From CAWDMW01 sp963803575 (GTDB lineage: Bacteria; Pseudomonadota; Alphaproteobacteria; Rickettsiales; UBA998), in NCBI GenBank assembly GCA_963803575.1, contig CAWDMW010000002.1, positions 558,001 to 622,000 on the forward strand: a stretch of DNA of 64,000 nucleotides. Reading direction: 5' to 3'. The position numbers and the translations under genes were made by a program. Each line of letters starts with the position of its first letter. The first letter of the stretch is position 1. A model generated the notes under the pieces. It ran no database searches. It saw only the letters and a program-made list of their open reading frames with translations, and was not told the origin of the DNA. Of this stretch, positions 15,808 through 25,739 are shown piece by piece.

Positions 15808-18249
15808 ATGGCTGATAATAAAGAAGATACCACTCAGGCAAAACCGACATTGACCATGTCTAAATCAAAGAAACTCTCTTTGACCAAGACAGTGGAGAGT
15901 GGCAAGGTGACGCAGAACTTTACGCATGGTCGATCCCGGCAGGTGACGGTAGAAGTTCGTAAAACACGGACATTTTCTCGTAAAGACGGGGCGGGGGCGT
16001 CAGATACGCCCGAGACAGGTAAAAAACCTGCTGTTTCTCAGTCAACATCTTCGTCTACAGCAAGACCAATGTCAAGACCCGCTATGCCTAAGATTGACTT
16101 GGCTAACATGCAGGTGCGTGATCGCCGCCAAATTAATAAGGCATCAACGGAAGTGCGCACATCTGAGCCTATTTCAAGGAATGATGGTTCAGGATCAGAT
16201 AAAAAAGCGTCAGCTAAGCAGCCAGCCATTGACCACACTATTGCTACCGATACACGTCGGCAAAAAGATGCTGCCCGTACCAAAGATCGTGCTAAAGATG
16301 ATACAGGTGCTGCTGCAAAAGAAGAAAAGAAAAAGATTCGCCTGAAGCAGGACGATAATCGTCGTTCATCTAACAAGCTGACGGTTGCGCAGGCACTGGA
16401 ATATCAGGAAGAACGGATGCGTTCGCTGGCGTCTATTAAGCGTCAGCGTGATAAGTCAAAGCGTGATAGCGATAATGGCGCCCAGAATAAAGTGTATCGT
16501 GAAGTGGTGATCCCTGAGACAATTATTGTTCAGGAGCTGGCTAACCGCATGACGGAGCGTGTTACCGACGTGATTAAATCCCTGATGAAAATGGGGATTA
16601 TGGCTAACGGAACACAGGCAATTGATGCCGATACGGCTGAACTGATTGTTGATGAGTTTGGCCATACGTTCAAACGCGTTACCGAAGCAGATGTTGAGAA
16701 TATCCTCGATATTGATGCAGAGCATGATTCTGAAGAGCAGCAACAATCACGCCCACCCGTTGTTACGATTATGGGGCACGTGGATCATGGGAAAACCTCA
16801 TTACTGGATGCATTGCGTGAAACCAGTGTGGTACAGGGTGAGGCTGGCGGAATTACCCAGCATATTGGCGCGTATCAGGTGGAAACCAACGATCAGAAAG
16901 TCACGTTCCTTGATACTCCAGGCCACGAAGCGTTCACGGCCATGCGCGCGCGTGGTGCAAAATCAACGGATATTGTGATATTGGTCGTGGCAGCTGATGA
17001 CGGTGTGAAGAAGCAAACGGAAGAAGCGATCAGCCACGCTAAAGCAGCGCAGGTTCCCATTATTGTGGCGATTAATAAGTGCGACAAACCTGAAGCAGAT
17101 CCGGCCAGAGTCAAGAATGAACTAATGAATTACGAGCTGGTAGCAGAAGAGTTTGGCGGTGATATTGCTATGATCGATGTTTCTGCCAAAACAGGTTCAG
17201 GGTTGGATAGCCTGATTGAAGCTATTACTTTGCAAGCAGAAATCATGGAGTTGACCGCTAATCCTGATCGTTACGCGGCAGGTGTTGTGATTGAAGCCAA
17301 AATTGATAAAGGCCGCGGAACGGCTGCAACCTTACTTGTGCAAAAAGGAACCCTGAATCAGGGTGATGTTGTAGTAGCTGGCGCTAGTTGGGGGAAAATC
17401 CGTGCGATTACTGATGATAAATTGTCACGGTTAGAGCAGGCCATGCCATCACAGCCTGTTGAGGTGCTGGGGCTTTCTTTGCCACCTATGGCGGGTGATG
17501 AGTTTGCTGTAGTAGAAAACGAGAAAATTGCACGTGATATTGCTGAGTACCGTGATAAGAAACAACGCGAGCGCCAGAGTGCTGTGGCCGCAAAATCGCT
17601 GGATCAGTTATTTTCTGAAGCGGGTAGTGGAGAGTTGAAAGAACTTAATCTCATTATTAAAGGAGATGTACAAGGTTCTATTGAAGCAATTATTGGTAGC
17701 CTGCATAAATTCAATAATGACGAAGTACAGGTGAAAATAGTGCATTCAGGTGTGGGGGCTATTTCTGAATCGGACGTGTCACTAGCTGTAGCAACCGAAT
17801 CTATTGTAATCGGGTTTAATGTGCGTGCCGTTGGTGGTGCTAAGCAATTAGCCGAAAATGAGAAAATTGATATTCGTTATTATTCTATCATTTACGATCT
17901 AGTCGATGAAATGCGTGATGCTTTATCTGGATTGCTAAGCCCTGAGCGTCGTGAGGACATGATTGGATATGCTGAAATACGTGACGTGTTCAATATTACC
18001 AAAGTTGGAAAAGTAGCAGGGTGTTATGTGACGACAGGGGAAGTACGCCGTGGCGCGGGTGTTCGTTTGCTGCGTGATAACGTTGTCATCCATGAAGGTA
18101 AACTTAAAACACTCAAACGCTTTAAAGATGAAGTGAAAGAAGTGAAAAACGGATATGAATGTGGTATGGCGTTTGAAAGCTATGACGACATTAAAGTAGG
18201 CGATGTGATTGAAGCCTACGAAGTTCGGGAAATTGCCCGAACGGTATAA
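15808..18249 (+). CDS. infB: Translation initiation factor IF-2
   Basis: 813 residues. IF-2 delivers initiator tRNA to the 30S subunit and drives subunit joining with GTP. A charged, low-complexity N-terminus (1-230) precedes the IF2_N domain (LTVAQALEYQEERMRSL and VIPETIIVQELANRM). The GTPase domain has the P-loop GHVDHGKTS at 323-331, DTPGHEAF and NKCD. Domains II-IV follow, ending with VGKVAGCYVTTGEVRRGAG and DIKVGDVIEAYEVREI. It lies 33 bases after the YlxR gene. Confidence 0.97.
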   Translation: MADNKEDTTQAKPTLTMSKSKKLSLTKTVESGKVTQNFTHGRSRQVTVEVRKTRTFSRKDGAGASDTPETGKKPAVSQSTSSSTARPMSRPAMPKIDLANMQVRDRRQINKASTEVRTSEPISRNDGSGSDKKASAKQPAIDHTIATDTRRQKDAARTKDRAKDDTGAAAKEEKKKIRLKQDDNRRSSNKLTVAQALEYQEERMRSLASIKRQRDKSKRDSDNGAQNKVYREVVIPETIIVQELANRMTERVTDVIKSLMKMGIMANGTQAIDADTAELIVDEFGHTFKRVTEADVENILDIDAEHDSEEQQQSRPPVVTIMGHVDHGKTSLLDALRETSVVQGEAGGITQHIGAYQVETNDQKVTFLDTPGHEAFTAMRARGAKSTDIVILVVAADDGVKKQTEEAISHAKAAQVPIIVAINKCDKPEADPARVKNELMNYELVAEEFGGDIAMIDVSAKTGSGLDSLIEAITLQAEIMELTANPDRYAAGVVIEAKIDKGRGTAATLLVQKGTLNQGDVVVAGASWGKIRAITDDKLSRLEQAMPSQPVEVLGLSLPPMAGDEFAVVENEKIARDIAEYRDKKQRERQSAVAAKSLDQLFSEAGSGELKELNLIIKGDVQGSIEAIIGSLHKFNNDEVQVKIVHSGVGAISESDVSLAVATESIVIGFNVRAVGGAKQLAENEKIDIRYYSIIYDLVDEMRDALSGLLSPERREDMIGYAEIRDVFNITKVGKVAGCYVTTGEVRRGAGVRLLRDNVVIHEGKLKTLKRFKDEVKEVKNGYECGMAFESYDDIKVGDVIEAYEVREIARTV

Positions 18250-18273
18250 TCTATTGTAGGGAGACAAGACATC

Positions 18274-18654
18274 ATGCCTTTACGTGCACCAAGTCAACGT
18301 ATGCTCAAGGTTGGTGAGGAAATTCGCCACGCGCTAGCCGAGATATTTATGCGCGGTGAATTACACGCACCGGAGCTTGAAAATGTATCTGTGACGATTT
18401 CAGAAGTGCAGATGACACCGGACTTGAAGAAAGCAACTGCATTTATTGCGACACTAGGCACTGATGATGTTAACGTTATTATTCCCGTACTAAACAAGCA
18501 TTATCCAAAAGCGATTCGCAAGTTACTAGCGCCTAAACTGCATCTAAAGTTTTTACCTGAAGTCCGTTTTAAACTGGATACCTCCTTTGATGAGGCACAA
18601 AAAATCCATCGTTTATTGCAGAATACGGATTCCAATGTAAGTGATGAAGCCTAA
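18274..18654 (+). CDS. rbfA: Ribosome-binding factor A
   Basis: 126 residues, a KH-fold cold-adaptation factor that binds 16S rRNA helix 1 during 30S maturation. The family pattern is present: RMLKVGEEIRHALAEIF, VTISEVQMTPDLKKATAFIA, and the closing LKFLPEVRFKLDTSFDEAQKI. It follows infB by 24 bases and its 3' end overlaps truB. Confidence 0.95.
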   Translation: MPLRAPSQRMLKVGEEIRHALAEIFMRGELHAPELENVSVTISEVQMTPDLKKATAFIATLGTDDVNVIIPVLNKHYPKAIRKLLAPKLHLKFLPEVRFKLDTSFDEAQKIHRLLQNTDSNVSDEA

Positions 18655-19561
18655 GGCACCACGCCATCCCTGGAATGGTTGGATTAATTTGTATAAACCG
18701 TATGGCATGACCTCAACCCATGCGGTAACTGCGGTGAAGAAGTTCATACACCCCACAAAAATTGGTCATGCAGGTACGCTTGATCCGCTGGCAACCGGTG
18801 TACTGCCGCTGGCTCTGGGTGAGGCAACGAAGACCGTGTCTTACATGATGGAAGCCATAAAAACATACCGCTTTACGGTGCAGTTTGGCGTTGCAACGGA
18901 TACTGATGATATGGAAGGCTCTGTTATTAAGCGCTCGGACGTGATTCCATCCATGGCAGAAATGCAGTCACTCCTGCCAGAATTTACTGGTACAATCATG
19001 CAAACTCCACCCATCTATAGCGCCATTCGTGTGCAGGGAAAACGTGCGTATGACCTGGCACGAAAAGGGGATACCCCGACATTAGCAGAACGGCCTGTGC
19101 ATATTCATACACTGGAATGTGTGCAGCAGGAAGATGCTGAACATATGACCTATGAGGTGACGTGTGGCAAAGGCACTTACGTTCGTTCGCTTGCCCGTGA
19201 CATTGCCGCACGCGCGGGCAGTTGCGGGCATGTGACTGCTTTGCATCGGTGTCGTGTGGGAAGTTTTCTGGATGAGCGCGCTATTTCGCTGGACGCATTG
19301 GAAAACTATGCTATAAATGGCCTGAATGCATCGGTTGATGCATGGCTTGCACCAGTTGAGCAATCGCTAGACGACATCCCGGCGGTTCATCTTAATGCGG
19401 TGCAAGTGCAGGATCTTCAGTATGGTAAACCATGCTTGTGTGATGATCTATCCTTACCCTTAAACACTCCCCATAAGGGGATGCACGAAGGAAGACTGGT
19501 AGGAATCATTACACGGGAACAGCATTGCTGGAAATCTCTGCGAATGTTTAATTTATTATAG
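18644..19561 (+). CDS. truB: tRNA pseudouridine-55 synthase TruB
   Basis: 305 residues from ATG 18644 (a GTG three bases upstream is possible). TruB makes pseudouridine in the T loop of all tRNAs. The catalytic Asp lies in the GHAGTLDPLATG motif (Asp47), and WINLYKPYGMTS, PPIYSAIRVQGKRAYDLAR and CGKGTYVRSLARDIA are family signatures. The C-terminal domain is a modified PUA-like segment. The start lies inside the last codons of rbfA, indicating coupling. Confidence 0.95.
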   Translation: MKPKAPRHPWNGWINLYKPYGMTSTHAVTAVKKFIHPTKIGHAGTLDPLATGVLPLALGEATKTVSYMMEAIKTYRFTVQFGVATDTDDMEGSVIKRSDVIPSMAEMQSLLPEFTGTIMQTPPIYSAIRVQGKRAYDLARKGDTPTLAERPVHIHTLECVQQEDAEHMTYEVTCGKGTYVRSLARDIAARAGSCGHVTALHRCRVGSFLDERAISLDALENYAINGLNASVDAWLAPVEQSLDDIPAVHLNAVQVQDLQYGKPCLCDDLSLPLNTPHKGMHEGRLVGIITREQHCWKSLRMFNLL

Positions 19562-19570
19562 GAGTGCACG

Positions 19571-19840
19571 ATGTCGATTACTGCTGAACGCAAACAGGAA
19601 CTTATTAAAGAATACGGCAATCAGGAAGGGGATACAGGATCTCCCGAAGTTCAGGTTGCGGTATTAACAGAGCGTATTAAAAACCTGACAGAACATTTTA
19701 AAGGCCATCATAAAGATCACCATTCTCGACGTGGTCTGTTGATTCTTGTTGGTCGTCGTCGTCGTTTGCTGGATTACGTCAAATCACAAAGTCACGATCG
19801 CTATATGTCATTGATAGGCCGTTTAGGCTTACGTAAGTAA
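19571..19840 (+). CDS. rpsO: 30S ribosomal protein S15
   Basis: 89 residues, full length. The TGSPEVQVAVLTERIKNLTEHFK and HSRRGLLILVGRRRRLLDYVK signatures of S15 are intact. S15 binds the three-way junction of 16S rRNA and nucleates platform assembly. pnp normally follows rpsO in many bacteria, but here queF follows after two bases. Confidence 0.97.
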   Translation: MSITAERKQELIKEYGNQEGDTGSPEVQVAVLTERIKNLTEHFKGHHKDHHSRRGLLILVGRRRRLLDYVKSQSHDRYMSLIGRLGLRK

Positions 19841-19842
19841 CT

Positions 19843-20310
19843 GTGGTGGCCACGGATTATACGGGCTTAACGCAATTAGGGGGGGCATCTGCTCTCCCTG
19901 TGTCACCCGATGATGCCGTATTAGAGCGTGTGGATAACCCGCATATGAATGTGGATTATGCCATACGCTTTACCTGTCCTGAATTTACGTCACTATGTCC
20001 ATTAACCGGACAACCGGACTTTGCGCATCTGGTCATAGATTATATCCCACGCAATCATATTATTGAAAGCAAATCACTAAAGCTTTTTTTAGGCTCATAC
20101 CGTAATCATGGTGATTTTCATGAAGCTTGTACGGTCGGTATTGCCAAACGTATCATAGACACCATTGAGCCATCATGGCTGCGGATAGCAGGGTATTGGT
20201 ATCCGCGCGGTGGCATTCCAATTGATGTTTTTTACCACACAGCACCACCTCCAAAAAATGTATGGATTCCTGACCTTGACGTCCCAATGTATCGAGGCAG
20301 GGGCGGTTAA
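19843..20310 (+). CDS. queF: NADPH-dependent 7-cyano-7-deazaguanine reductase QueF
   Basis: 155 residues from a GTG start, unimodular QueF. It reduces preQ0 to preQ1 for queuosine tRNA modification. The catalytic Cys52 in FTSLCPLTGQPDF with Asp59, and the ESKSLKLFLGSYRNHG and HEACTV motifs for substrate and NADPH binding, are all present. The gene starts two bases after rpsO, so it is likely co-transcribed with the translation operon. It ends eight bases from the convergent Atp12 gene. Confidence 0.95.
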   Translation: MVATDYTGLTQLGGASALPVSPDDAVLERVDNPHMNVDYAIRFTCPEFTSLCPLTGQPDFAHLVIDYIPRNHIIESKSLKLFLGSYRNHGDFHEACTVGIAKRIIDTIEPSWLRIAGYWYPRGGIPIDVFYHTAPPPKNVWIPDLDVPMYRGRGG

Positions 20311-20317
20311 AGCCGTG

Positions 20318-21007
20318 TCACGTTTTAGCGTTTATATGAAAATGACTTATTGCTGCAACCTCTGCAAGGCAACGTTCTTGTTGTTGTATCAAGTCAGCAT
20401 CATCACCCCATTGCTGCATTTGCACGCGATGCTCTAGCCATGCCAGCTCGGTTGCCTCATCTGGTGTGATGGCATCATCTATTAATGCTGTTGTCAGAAT
20501 GAATGAGCCAAGTAACGAGATGAGTGCATATCCACACAACAAGGCGAGTGGTGGCTGTTTCTCTATCCAGTCAGAAAGTGCTACGGTGTCTGTTTGATGT
20601 AGTCTTACTGGTGTAATATCGTGCGTCACTGGCCAGTTTATTCCGGTATATCGCGTACCCCATGCAATCCATGGCATCCAATGTTGCTGTTGCTGTTGTC
20701 CCAATGCTGTTTGCGGGTCAGCATGATAGCAAAGCAGTTCATTTCCTGCATATGCTTTGAGCGTCTTGGCATAATAAGCTTCGCGATCATCCGTCATGTC
20801 TAGCAACGCGCACAGTAGACGTGATGCAGGCATGGTGTGCCACTCTATTTGACGCGCTTGTGATTGCCATTCTGTGACAATAGATTGCATGACTTCACAT
20901 GACGTATGGCGGATCACATGGTTGGTTTGCGTATGTGCTGGTTTGCCATCCAGCAATAGTGACTGATCGGGCGAGAGCGTCACTTGCTGATAAAATACCG
21001 ATATCAC
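20318..21007 (-). CDS. Atp12-family F1-ATPase assembly chaperone
   Basis: 229 residues from GTG 21007, whose GTGA overlaps the stop of the pseudouridine synthase gene. Atp12 binds the alpha subunit of F1 during ATP synthase assembly; the family is restricted largely to alphaproteobacteria and mitochondria. Seen patterns: LLLDGKPAHTQTNHVI, SIVTEWQSQARQIEWHTMPASRLL, ELLCYHAD, HWMPWIAWG, LALLCGYALISLLGSFILTTALI and LEHRVQMQQWGDDAD near the C-terminus, which is the hallmark. Last gene of the rpsM-to-atp12 block. Confidence 0.88.
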   Translation of the reverse strand: MISVFYQQVTLSPDQSLLLDGKPAHTQTNHVIRHTSCEVMQSIVTEWQSQARQIEWHTMPASRLLCALLDMTDDREAYYAKTLKAYAGNELLCYHADPQTALGQQQQQHWMPWIAWGTRYTGINWPVTHDITPVRLHQTDTVALSDWIEKQPPLALLCGYALISLLGSFILTTALIDDAITPDEATELAWLEHRVQMQQWGDDADLIQQQERCLAEVAAISHFHINAKT

Positions 21008-21965
21008 GATGTAATTTCCAGTAATGAGACGCCATGATCTTCCATGGGAAACCCACAGAGGTGCCAACTTTCTTCCATATGCGCGGGTAGGGGAGCCGTA
21101 GCTTTGATGGTACGTTCAGGTAGTGGCATGGAGAGGTAGCGGGAATGCAAATGGAGCTGCGAGGGTAGGGAATGCTGCGAAATAAATGCATCTTTACCAC
21201 CATATTTTCCATCTCCGTACACAGGATGCCCGATAGAACACATATGCACGCGCAATTGGTGCGTTCGTCCGGTAACGGGGTAAAGTTCTACCCAGCTAAC
21301 ATGTTGTGTGCTGGCGATGACACGATAATGTGTTAAGGCGGATTGTCCATCTGCTTCATCTGTAACAACAGCCATTTTTTCTGCCCCCTGATAAAAACGT
21401 TTCCCCAGTGGGGTGCTGATCGTACCAATCAGGTTGTCCGGCACTCCCACCACCAGTGCCCAATAACGCTTACGGGTCTGGCGAGCGCGAAATAGTTCGG
21501 TTAATTGCTTGGCGGTATGGCGTTCTTTTGCGAGAACTAAAATACCGCTTGTATCTTTGTCAAGCCGATGCACTAAGCGCGGACGGGGGAGGTATTCAAT
21601 CCATCCAGTCGCATATCAATGCAGTCACGTATGCCTGAACCGCCTTGCACAGCAAGTCCGGGGGGTTTATTGATAATATAGCATTCAGGTGATTCCGTGA
21701 TGACCCATGAGCGCAACTCGCGTTGCTTGACTTTAGACGCCGTTTGTGTGGTTCGAGGTGCGTTAGATGCTTCCGGTTGCTCAGGAATGGTTACAACATT
21801 ACCTGTCTCAAGGCGAGTGGATGCACTGACTTTACATTGATCCAGTTTAATCGCCCCTTTGCGAATGAGCTTTTGTGCCAAACCAAAGGGAATGGTTGTG
21901 TGCCGCTTGCACCATTGATCCAGACGTGTGCCTGCGTCATCTTCTACAATAATATGATCTGTCAT
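21004..21965 (-). pseudogene. RluC-type 23S rRNA pseudouridine synthase, frameshifted
   Basis: One gene in two frames. The first part (start 21965) holds an S4 RNA-binding domain (RLDQWCKRH...LIRKGAIKLD) and YIINKPPGLAVQGG; it ends at a TAG near 21573. The second part begins in another frame exactly at the catalytic loop, HRLDKDTSGILVLAK, and continues to GRTHQLRVH and the C-terminus. Adding one base, most simply to the run of five C on the coding strand (21585-21589), restores about 320 residues with PRPRLVHRLDKD. Overlaps crcB upstream and atp12 downstream by four bases each, as an intact operon gene would. Confidence 0.8.
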
Positions 21966-22339
21966 AATTTTCCTAATGTTATACCTATCATGACTGCAAA
22001 CAATCCTGCAATCATAGAGACTGCGCTATAGAGCAGTGCGATGGGTATGTGCCCTTGTTGTAATAATTGTACGTTTTCCAGGGCAAACGCTGAAAATGTC
22101 GTGAAGCCTCCCGCTATGCCGGTGATCCAAAAAAGCTGCGTGGCTATGCTTGTCTCAGGGTGACGGGTAAAAACGCTTGCAGCGTAGCCAATAAATAAAC
22201 ATCCCGCAACATTAACCAGATAGGTGGGCCAGGGAAAAGAAGAGCTTATTAAGAGGTAACGGTTGAATATAAAGGCTATACTATATCGCAATAATGAACC
22301 AATCATGCCCCCTAACGCGACTGCGATAAAAGGTGCCAT
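21962..22339 (-). CDS. crcB: Fluoride exporter CrcB/Fluc
   Basis: 125 residues with four membrane segments. The Fluc motifs are visible: ALGGMIGSLLRYSIAF at the N-terminus, the GxxGGxTTFSAFALE motif (GIAGGFTTFSAF), and a G/A-rich last helix. Dual-topology dimers expel fluoride. The gene shares its first base with the protease stop (TAATG) and overlaps the pseudouridine synthase gene by four bases. Confidence 0.92.
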   Translation of the reverse strand: MAPFIAVALGGMIGSLLRYSIAFIFNRYLLISSSFPWPTYLVNVAGCLFIGYAASVFTRHPETSIATQLFWITGIAGGFTTFSAFALENVQLLQQGHIPIALLYSAVSMIAGLFAVMIGITLGKL

Positions 22340-23733
22340 TATTGGACAACTTTCAGCTGTAACGTTTGGTTATCGCGAAGTAGCGTCAATGACATAGCGC
22401 GGCCTCCCACGTCTAACGCTTGTTGCAGGTCCGTCATCGTTCGGATAACACGTCCATTACAATGTGTGATAATATCCTTTTCTCTGACAAACCCACGGCC
22501 ACTTCTTTTGGGCAAAGCAATAATTGCCACGCCTGTGTCTGACGAGGATATACCCAACGCTGCTCTGTTGAGTGGCGTTAAAGCGATTACGGACACACCA
22601 TTTAATGGGTGCCTTCCTTCCAGTATAACAGGATCATTATCATTAAGTTCAGGCTTAGGGGTTAGACGTATCATCGTGTTGAATTGTTTGCCCTGACGTT
22701 GGTAACTGATAGAAGAGGCAGTGTTTATAGGAGCTGTGCTAACATGAAACGTCAATGCGGCAGCGGTATCTATCGGGTGCTCCTGAAATGCGGTAATAAT
22801 ATCGCTTTCTTGCAGCCCGGCACGCTCGGCAGGGGAGTCCTGATAAATACGTGTGATTAGCACACCTTGTGGCCGTTTCATGCCAAGTGAGGCGGCCATT
22901 TCACTGGTCATATCCGTGTATTGTCCGCCTATCCATGGACGTTGGAACTGTCCGTTATCGTTGCGGTTGGATAATAAGGCACGAACCATATTAGAGGGAA
23001 TGGCGAAACCAATCCCGTTTGAACCACCTGAGCGAGAGTAGATAGCCGTATTAATACCGACAAGTTGTCCGTGCATATCAACCAGCGCACCGCCAGAGTT
23101 GCCGGGATTAATAGCCGCATCTGTCTGGATGAAAAAACTATAGTCATTAATACCGCTTGCTGTACGTGCCAACCCCGATACAATACCAGATGTAACGGTT
23201 TGCCCTACACCAAATGGGTTTCCTATGGCCAACACCAGATCACCTACTTGTAAGGCATTCGAGTCAGAAATAGGAATGGCGGGTAGCGATGCTGAAGGCG
23301 TTTCAATCTGTAGCAATGCCAAATCTGATGCTGTATCTTCCAAGATGATACGAGCATTAAGCTCTGTACGATCATGCAGTACAATGCGGATATCTTCGGC
23401 CTGATTTACAACATGTAAGCTGGTAATAATAATTCCCTGCTCAGAAATAATAACGCCTGAACCAAGGGAATTAACGGTTTGTTCCTGAATACGGTTGGCG
23501 GGGGGCAAAAACTGGCGAAAAAACGGGTCCTGAAAAAGCGGTGAGATTCCAGATCGTACTTTTACGCGGCGGGTAGTATAAATATTTACCACAGACGGGC
23601 TAGCTGCCTGAACGACCGGGGCAAATGATCGTTGCATGTCACCGAGTGAAGACGGCACCTGACGCGAAACTGCAACAGATAAGCCGAGTAGCATGGTTAT
23701 AGTTGCTACAGCAATAATTCCGGCATAGCGCAT
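22339..23733 (-). CDS. Do-like periplasmic serine protease (DegP/DegQ family)
   Basis: 464 residues. An N-terminal signal or anchor helix (about 3-22) precedes the trypsin-like domain with catalytic His107 (TSLHVV), Asp137 (ASDLALL) and Ser213 (NPGNSGGAL), then two PDZ domains (GVLITRIYQDSPAERAGLQ and GVAIIALPKRSGRGFVREKDI). Functions in envelope protein quality control. The loop between signal and protease is short and contains no Cys. In alphaproteobacteria this gene commonly follows rplQ, as here. Confidence 0.92.
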   Translation of the reverse strand: MRYAGIIAVATITMLLGLSVAVSRQVPSSLGDMQRSFAPVVQAASPSVVNIYTTRRVKVRSGISPLFQDPFFRQFLPPANRIQEQTVNSLGSGVIISEQGIIITSLHVVNQAEDIRIVLHDRTELNARIILEDTASDLALLQIETPSASLPAIPISDSNALQVGDLVLAIGNPFGVGQTVTSGIVSGLARTASGINDYSFFIQTDAAINPGNSGGALVDMHGQLVGINTAIYSRSGGSNGIGFAIPSNMVRALLSNRNDNGQFQRPWIGGQYTDMTSEMAASLGMKRPQGVLITRIYQDSPAERAGLQESDIITAFQEHPIDTAAALTFHVSTAPINTASSISYQRQGKQFNTMIRLTPKPELNDNDPVILEGRHPLNGVSVIALTPLNRAALGISSSDTGVAIIALPKRSGRGFVREKDIITHCNGRVIRTMTDLQQALDVGGRAMSLTLLRDNQTLQLKVVQ

Positions 23734-23815
23734 GTTTGCATAACCTGTAAGGTTTTAAACGATAAAAGACGACTGCCTATGAACAATGCTTAGCGATAAA
23801 GAACACTACACACTA

Positions 23816-24241
23816 TTATGCAGCTTCTAAAGCATCATACTCATCTTCAGGAATATACCCTGAATCCTGACCCTTGGCGCTTTCATCGCGATCAACAAAC
23901 TCAATGATGGCCATAGGCGCACAATCACCATAGCGAAAGCCTGCTTTCATAATACGAATATATCCGCCTGAGCGGGTTTCATAACGCTCTGATAGGGTGG
24001 AAAACAACTTATCAACCATCGCGTTATCACGAAGGATCGCGAAAGCCTGACGACGAGCATGTAAGTCACCACGTTTGCCAAGTGTTACCAGCTTCTCTAC
24101 AAAGGGGCGTAGTTCCTTCGCTTTTGGCAATGTTGTCTTTATCTGTTCGTGCTTGATAATAGCTGATGCCATATTAGAGAACATAGCTTTGCGGTGAGAG
24201 CTAGTGCGATTAAGTTTACGGCCTTTTAAATTATGGCGCAT
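23816..24241 (-). CDS. rplQ: 50S ribosomal protein L17
   Basis: 141 residues. The N-terminal MRHNLKGRKLNRTSSHRKAM is the L17 signature, followed by the KAKELRPFVEKLVTLGKRG motif and RSGGYIRIMKAGFRYGD. The acidic C-terminal tail is typical of alphaproteobacteria. Follows rpoA by 24 bases in the leftward ribosomal block. Confidence 0.97.
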   Translation of the reverse strand: MRHNLKGRKLNRTSSHRKAMFSNMASAIIKHEQIKTTLPKAKELRPFVEKLVTLGKRGDLHARRQAFAILRDNAMVDKLFSTLSERYETRSGGYIRIMKAGFRYGDCAPMAIIEFVDRDESAKGQDSGYIPEDEYDALEAA

Positions 24242-24265
24242 GATACGTACCTTTTATCCGGGGTC

Positions 24266-25291
24266 TTAGTAGGGTTCTTCGAATTTACGAGCGAGATCTT
24301 CAATATTTTCTGGTGGCCACTCGGTCACTTCCATACCGAAACGCAGCCCCATATTCACCAGCACTTCTTTGATCTCGTTAAGTGACTTACGTCCAAAGTT
24401 TGGTGTTTTAAGCATTTCGCCTTCAGTTTTCTGCACCAGATCGCCAATATAGACAATATTGTCGTTTTTCAGGCAATTAGCAGAGCGCACAGAAAGTTCT
24501 AACTCATCCACTTTCTTAAGGAGATGCGGGCTAAACGGTAAGTCTGTCTTATCGCTGCTTCCGCGATCCATTGGCGTGTCTTCAAAGTTCACAAACAGAC
24601 GTAACTGATCTTGCATGATACGCGCTGCCAGTGCAACGGCGTCATCAGGAACAATGGAACCGTCTGTTGTTACTTCCAGTATCAGCTTATCATAATCCGT
24701 ACGATTACCAACACGAGCATTTTCTACCCGATACGATACGTTCAGTACAGGAGAGTAGATGGAGTCTATAGGGATGACACCTATAGGTTGATCTTCATCG
24801 CGATTCTGCGATGCCGGAACATAGCCTTTTCCAGTTTCTACAAAAAGCTCCATGTTAAGCTCGGCACCTTTATCAAGCGTGCAAATGACAAGATTCTTAT
24901 TGATAATCTCAATATCACTATCAGTCGTAATTTTTGCAGCAGTTACTTCCCCGGGGCCTTTGGCTTTCAGTGTCAGCTTTTTACGATCAGACGAATGTGC
25001 TTTTAAACGCAAATCTTTGATGTTCAGGATAACATCCGTCATATCTTCACGGACACCCGGTATCGCAGAAAACTCATGCACAACGCCATCTACTTTTAGC
25101 GATGTAACCGCTGCTCCCTGTATTGAGGACAGCAATATGCGGCGAAGCGCAACGCCAAGCGTGATGCCAAAACCGCGTTCAAGCGGTTCAGCAACCATCG
25201 TGGCTTTCGTGTTAGAGACACCAGAAGATTGCATATCAATCTTTGCAGGTTTGATTAAATCCTGCCAGTTTTTGTTTAAAATATTGGCCAT
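24266..25291 (-). CDS. rpoA: DNA-directed RNA polymerase alpha subunit
   Basis: 341 residues from ATG 25291 (an upstream TTG is in frame but not family-like). N-terminal assembly domain includes EPLERGFGITLGVALRRILLSSIQG; C-terminal domain, which contacts UP elements and activators, includes LELSVRSANCLKNDNIVYIGDLVQKTEGEML and LNEIKEVL. Part of rpsM-rpsK-rpoA-rplQ. Confidence 0.97.
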   Translation of the reverse strand: MANILNKNWQDLIKPAKIDMQSSGVSNTKATMVAEPLERGFGITLGVALRRILLSSIQGAAVTSLKVDGVVHEFSAIPGVREDMTDVILNIKDLRLKAHSSDRKKLTLKAKGPGEVTAAKITTDSDIEIINKNLVICTLDKGAELNMELFVETGKGYVPASQNRDEDQPIGVIPIDSIYSPVLNVSYRVENARVGNRTDYDKLILEVTTDGSIVPDDAVALAARIMQDQLRLFVNFEDTPMDRGSSDKTDLPFSPHLLKKVDELELSVRSANCLKNDNIVYIGDLVQKTEGEMLKTPNFGRKSLNEIKEVLVNMGLRFGMEVTEWPPENIEDLARKFEEPY

Positions 25292-25346
25292 AATTGGGGG
25301 GTACCTCAAAAGAATGAGTGAATATCGTTAAAGAGTAAAGTTTTGG

Positions 25347-25736
25347 TTATACACGACGACGTTTAGGTGGGCGACAACCATTATGTGGCACAGGTGTTAC
25401 ATCACGAATAGACGTTACGTTAAACCCAACTGCCTGAAAAGCACGCAGTGCAGACTCACGACCGCTTCCAGGGCCTTTTACGCGAATCTCGATGGTTTTC
25501 ATCCCATGTTCCATCGCTTTACGGCCAGCATCTTCTGCCGTCACCTGCGCGGCGTAAGGTGTCGCTTTCTTTGAACCTTTAAAACCATGACTACCAGCTG
25601 ATGACCATGAAACGGTATTACCGTTAGGGTCTGCAACAGTAATGATGGTGTTGTTAAAAGAAGCATTAATATGCGCCACTCCGTAAGGGACGTTTTTACG
25701 CTCTTTCTTTTTAGTTTTAGTGGTTTCTCTTGCCAT
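25347..25736 (-). CDS. rpsK: 30S ribosomal protein S11
   Basis: 129 residues with the complete S11 pattern: AHINASFNNTIITVADPNGN, the central TPYAAQVTAEDAGRKA and the C-terminal DVTPVPHNGCRPPKRRRV. It lies in the 30S platform and binds 16S rRNA. Starts three bases after the rpsM stop. Confidence 0.98.
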   Translation of the reverse strand: MARETTKTKKKERKNVPYGVAHINASFNNTIITVADPNGNTVSWSSAGSHGFKGSKKATPYAAQVTAEDAGRKAMEHGMKTIEIRVKGPGSGRESALRAFQAVGFNVTSIRDVTPVPHNGCRPPKRRRV

Positions 25737-25739
25737 AAC

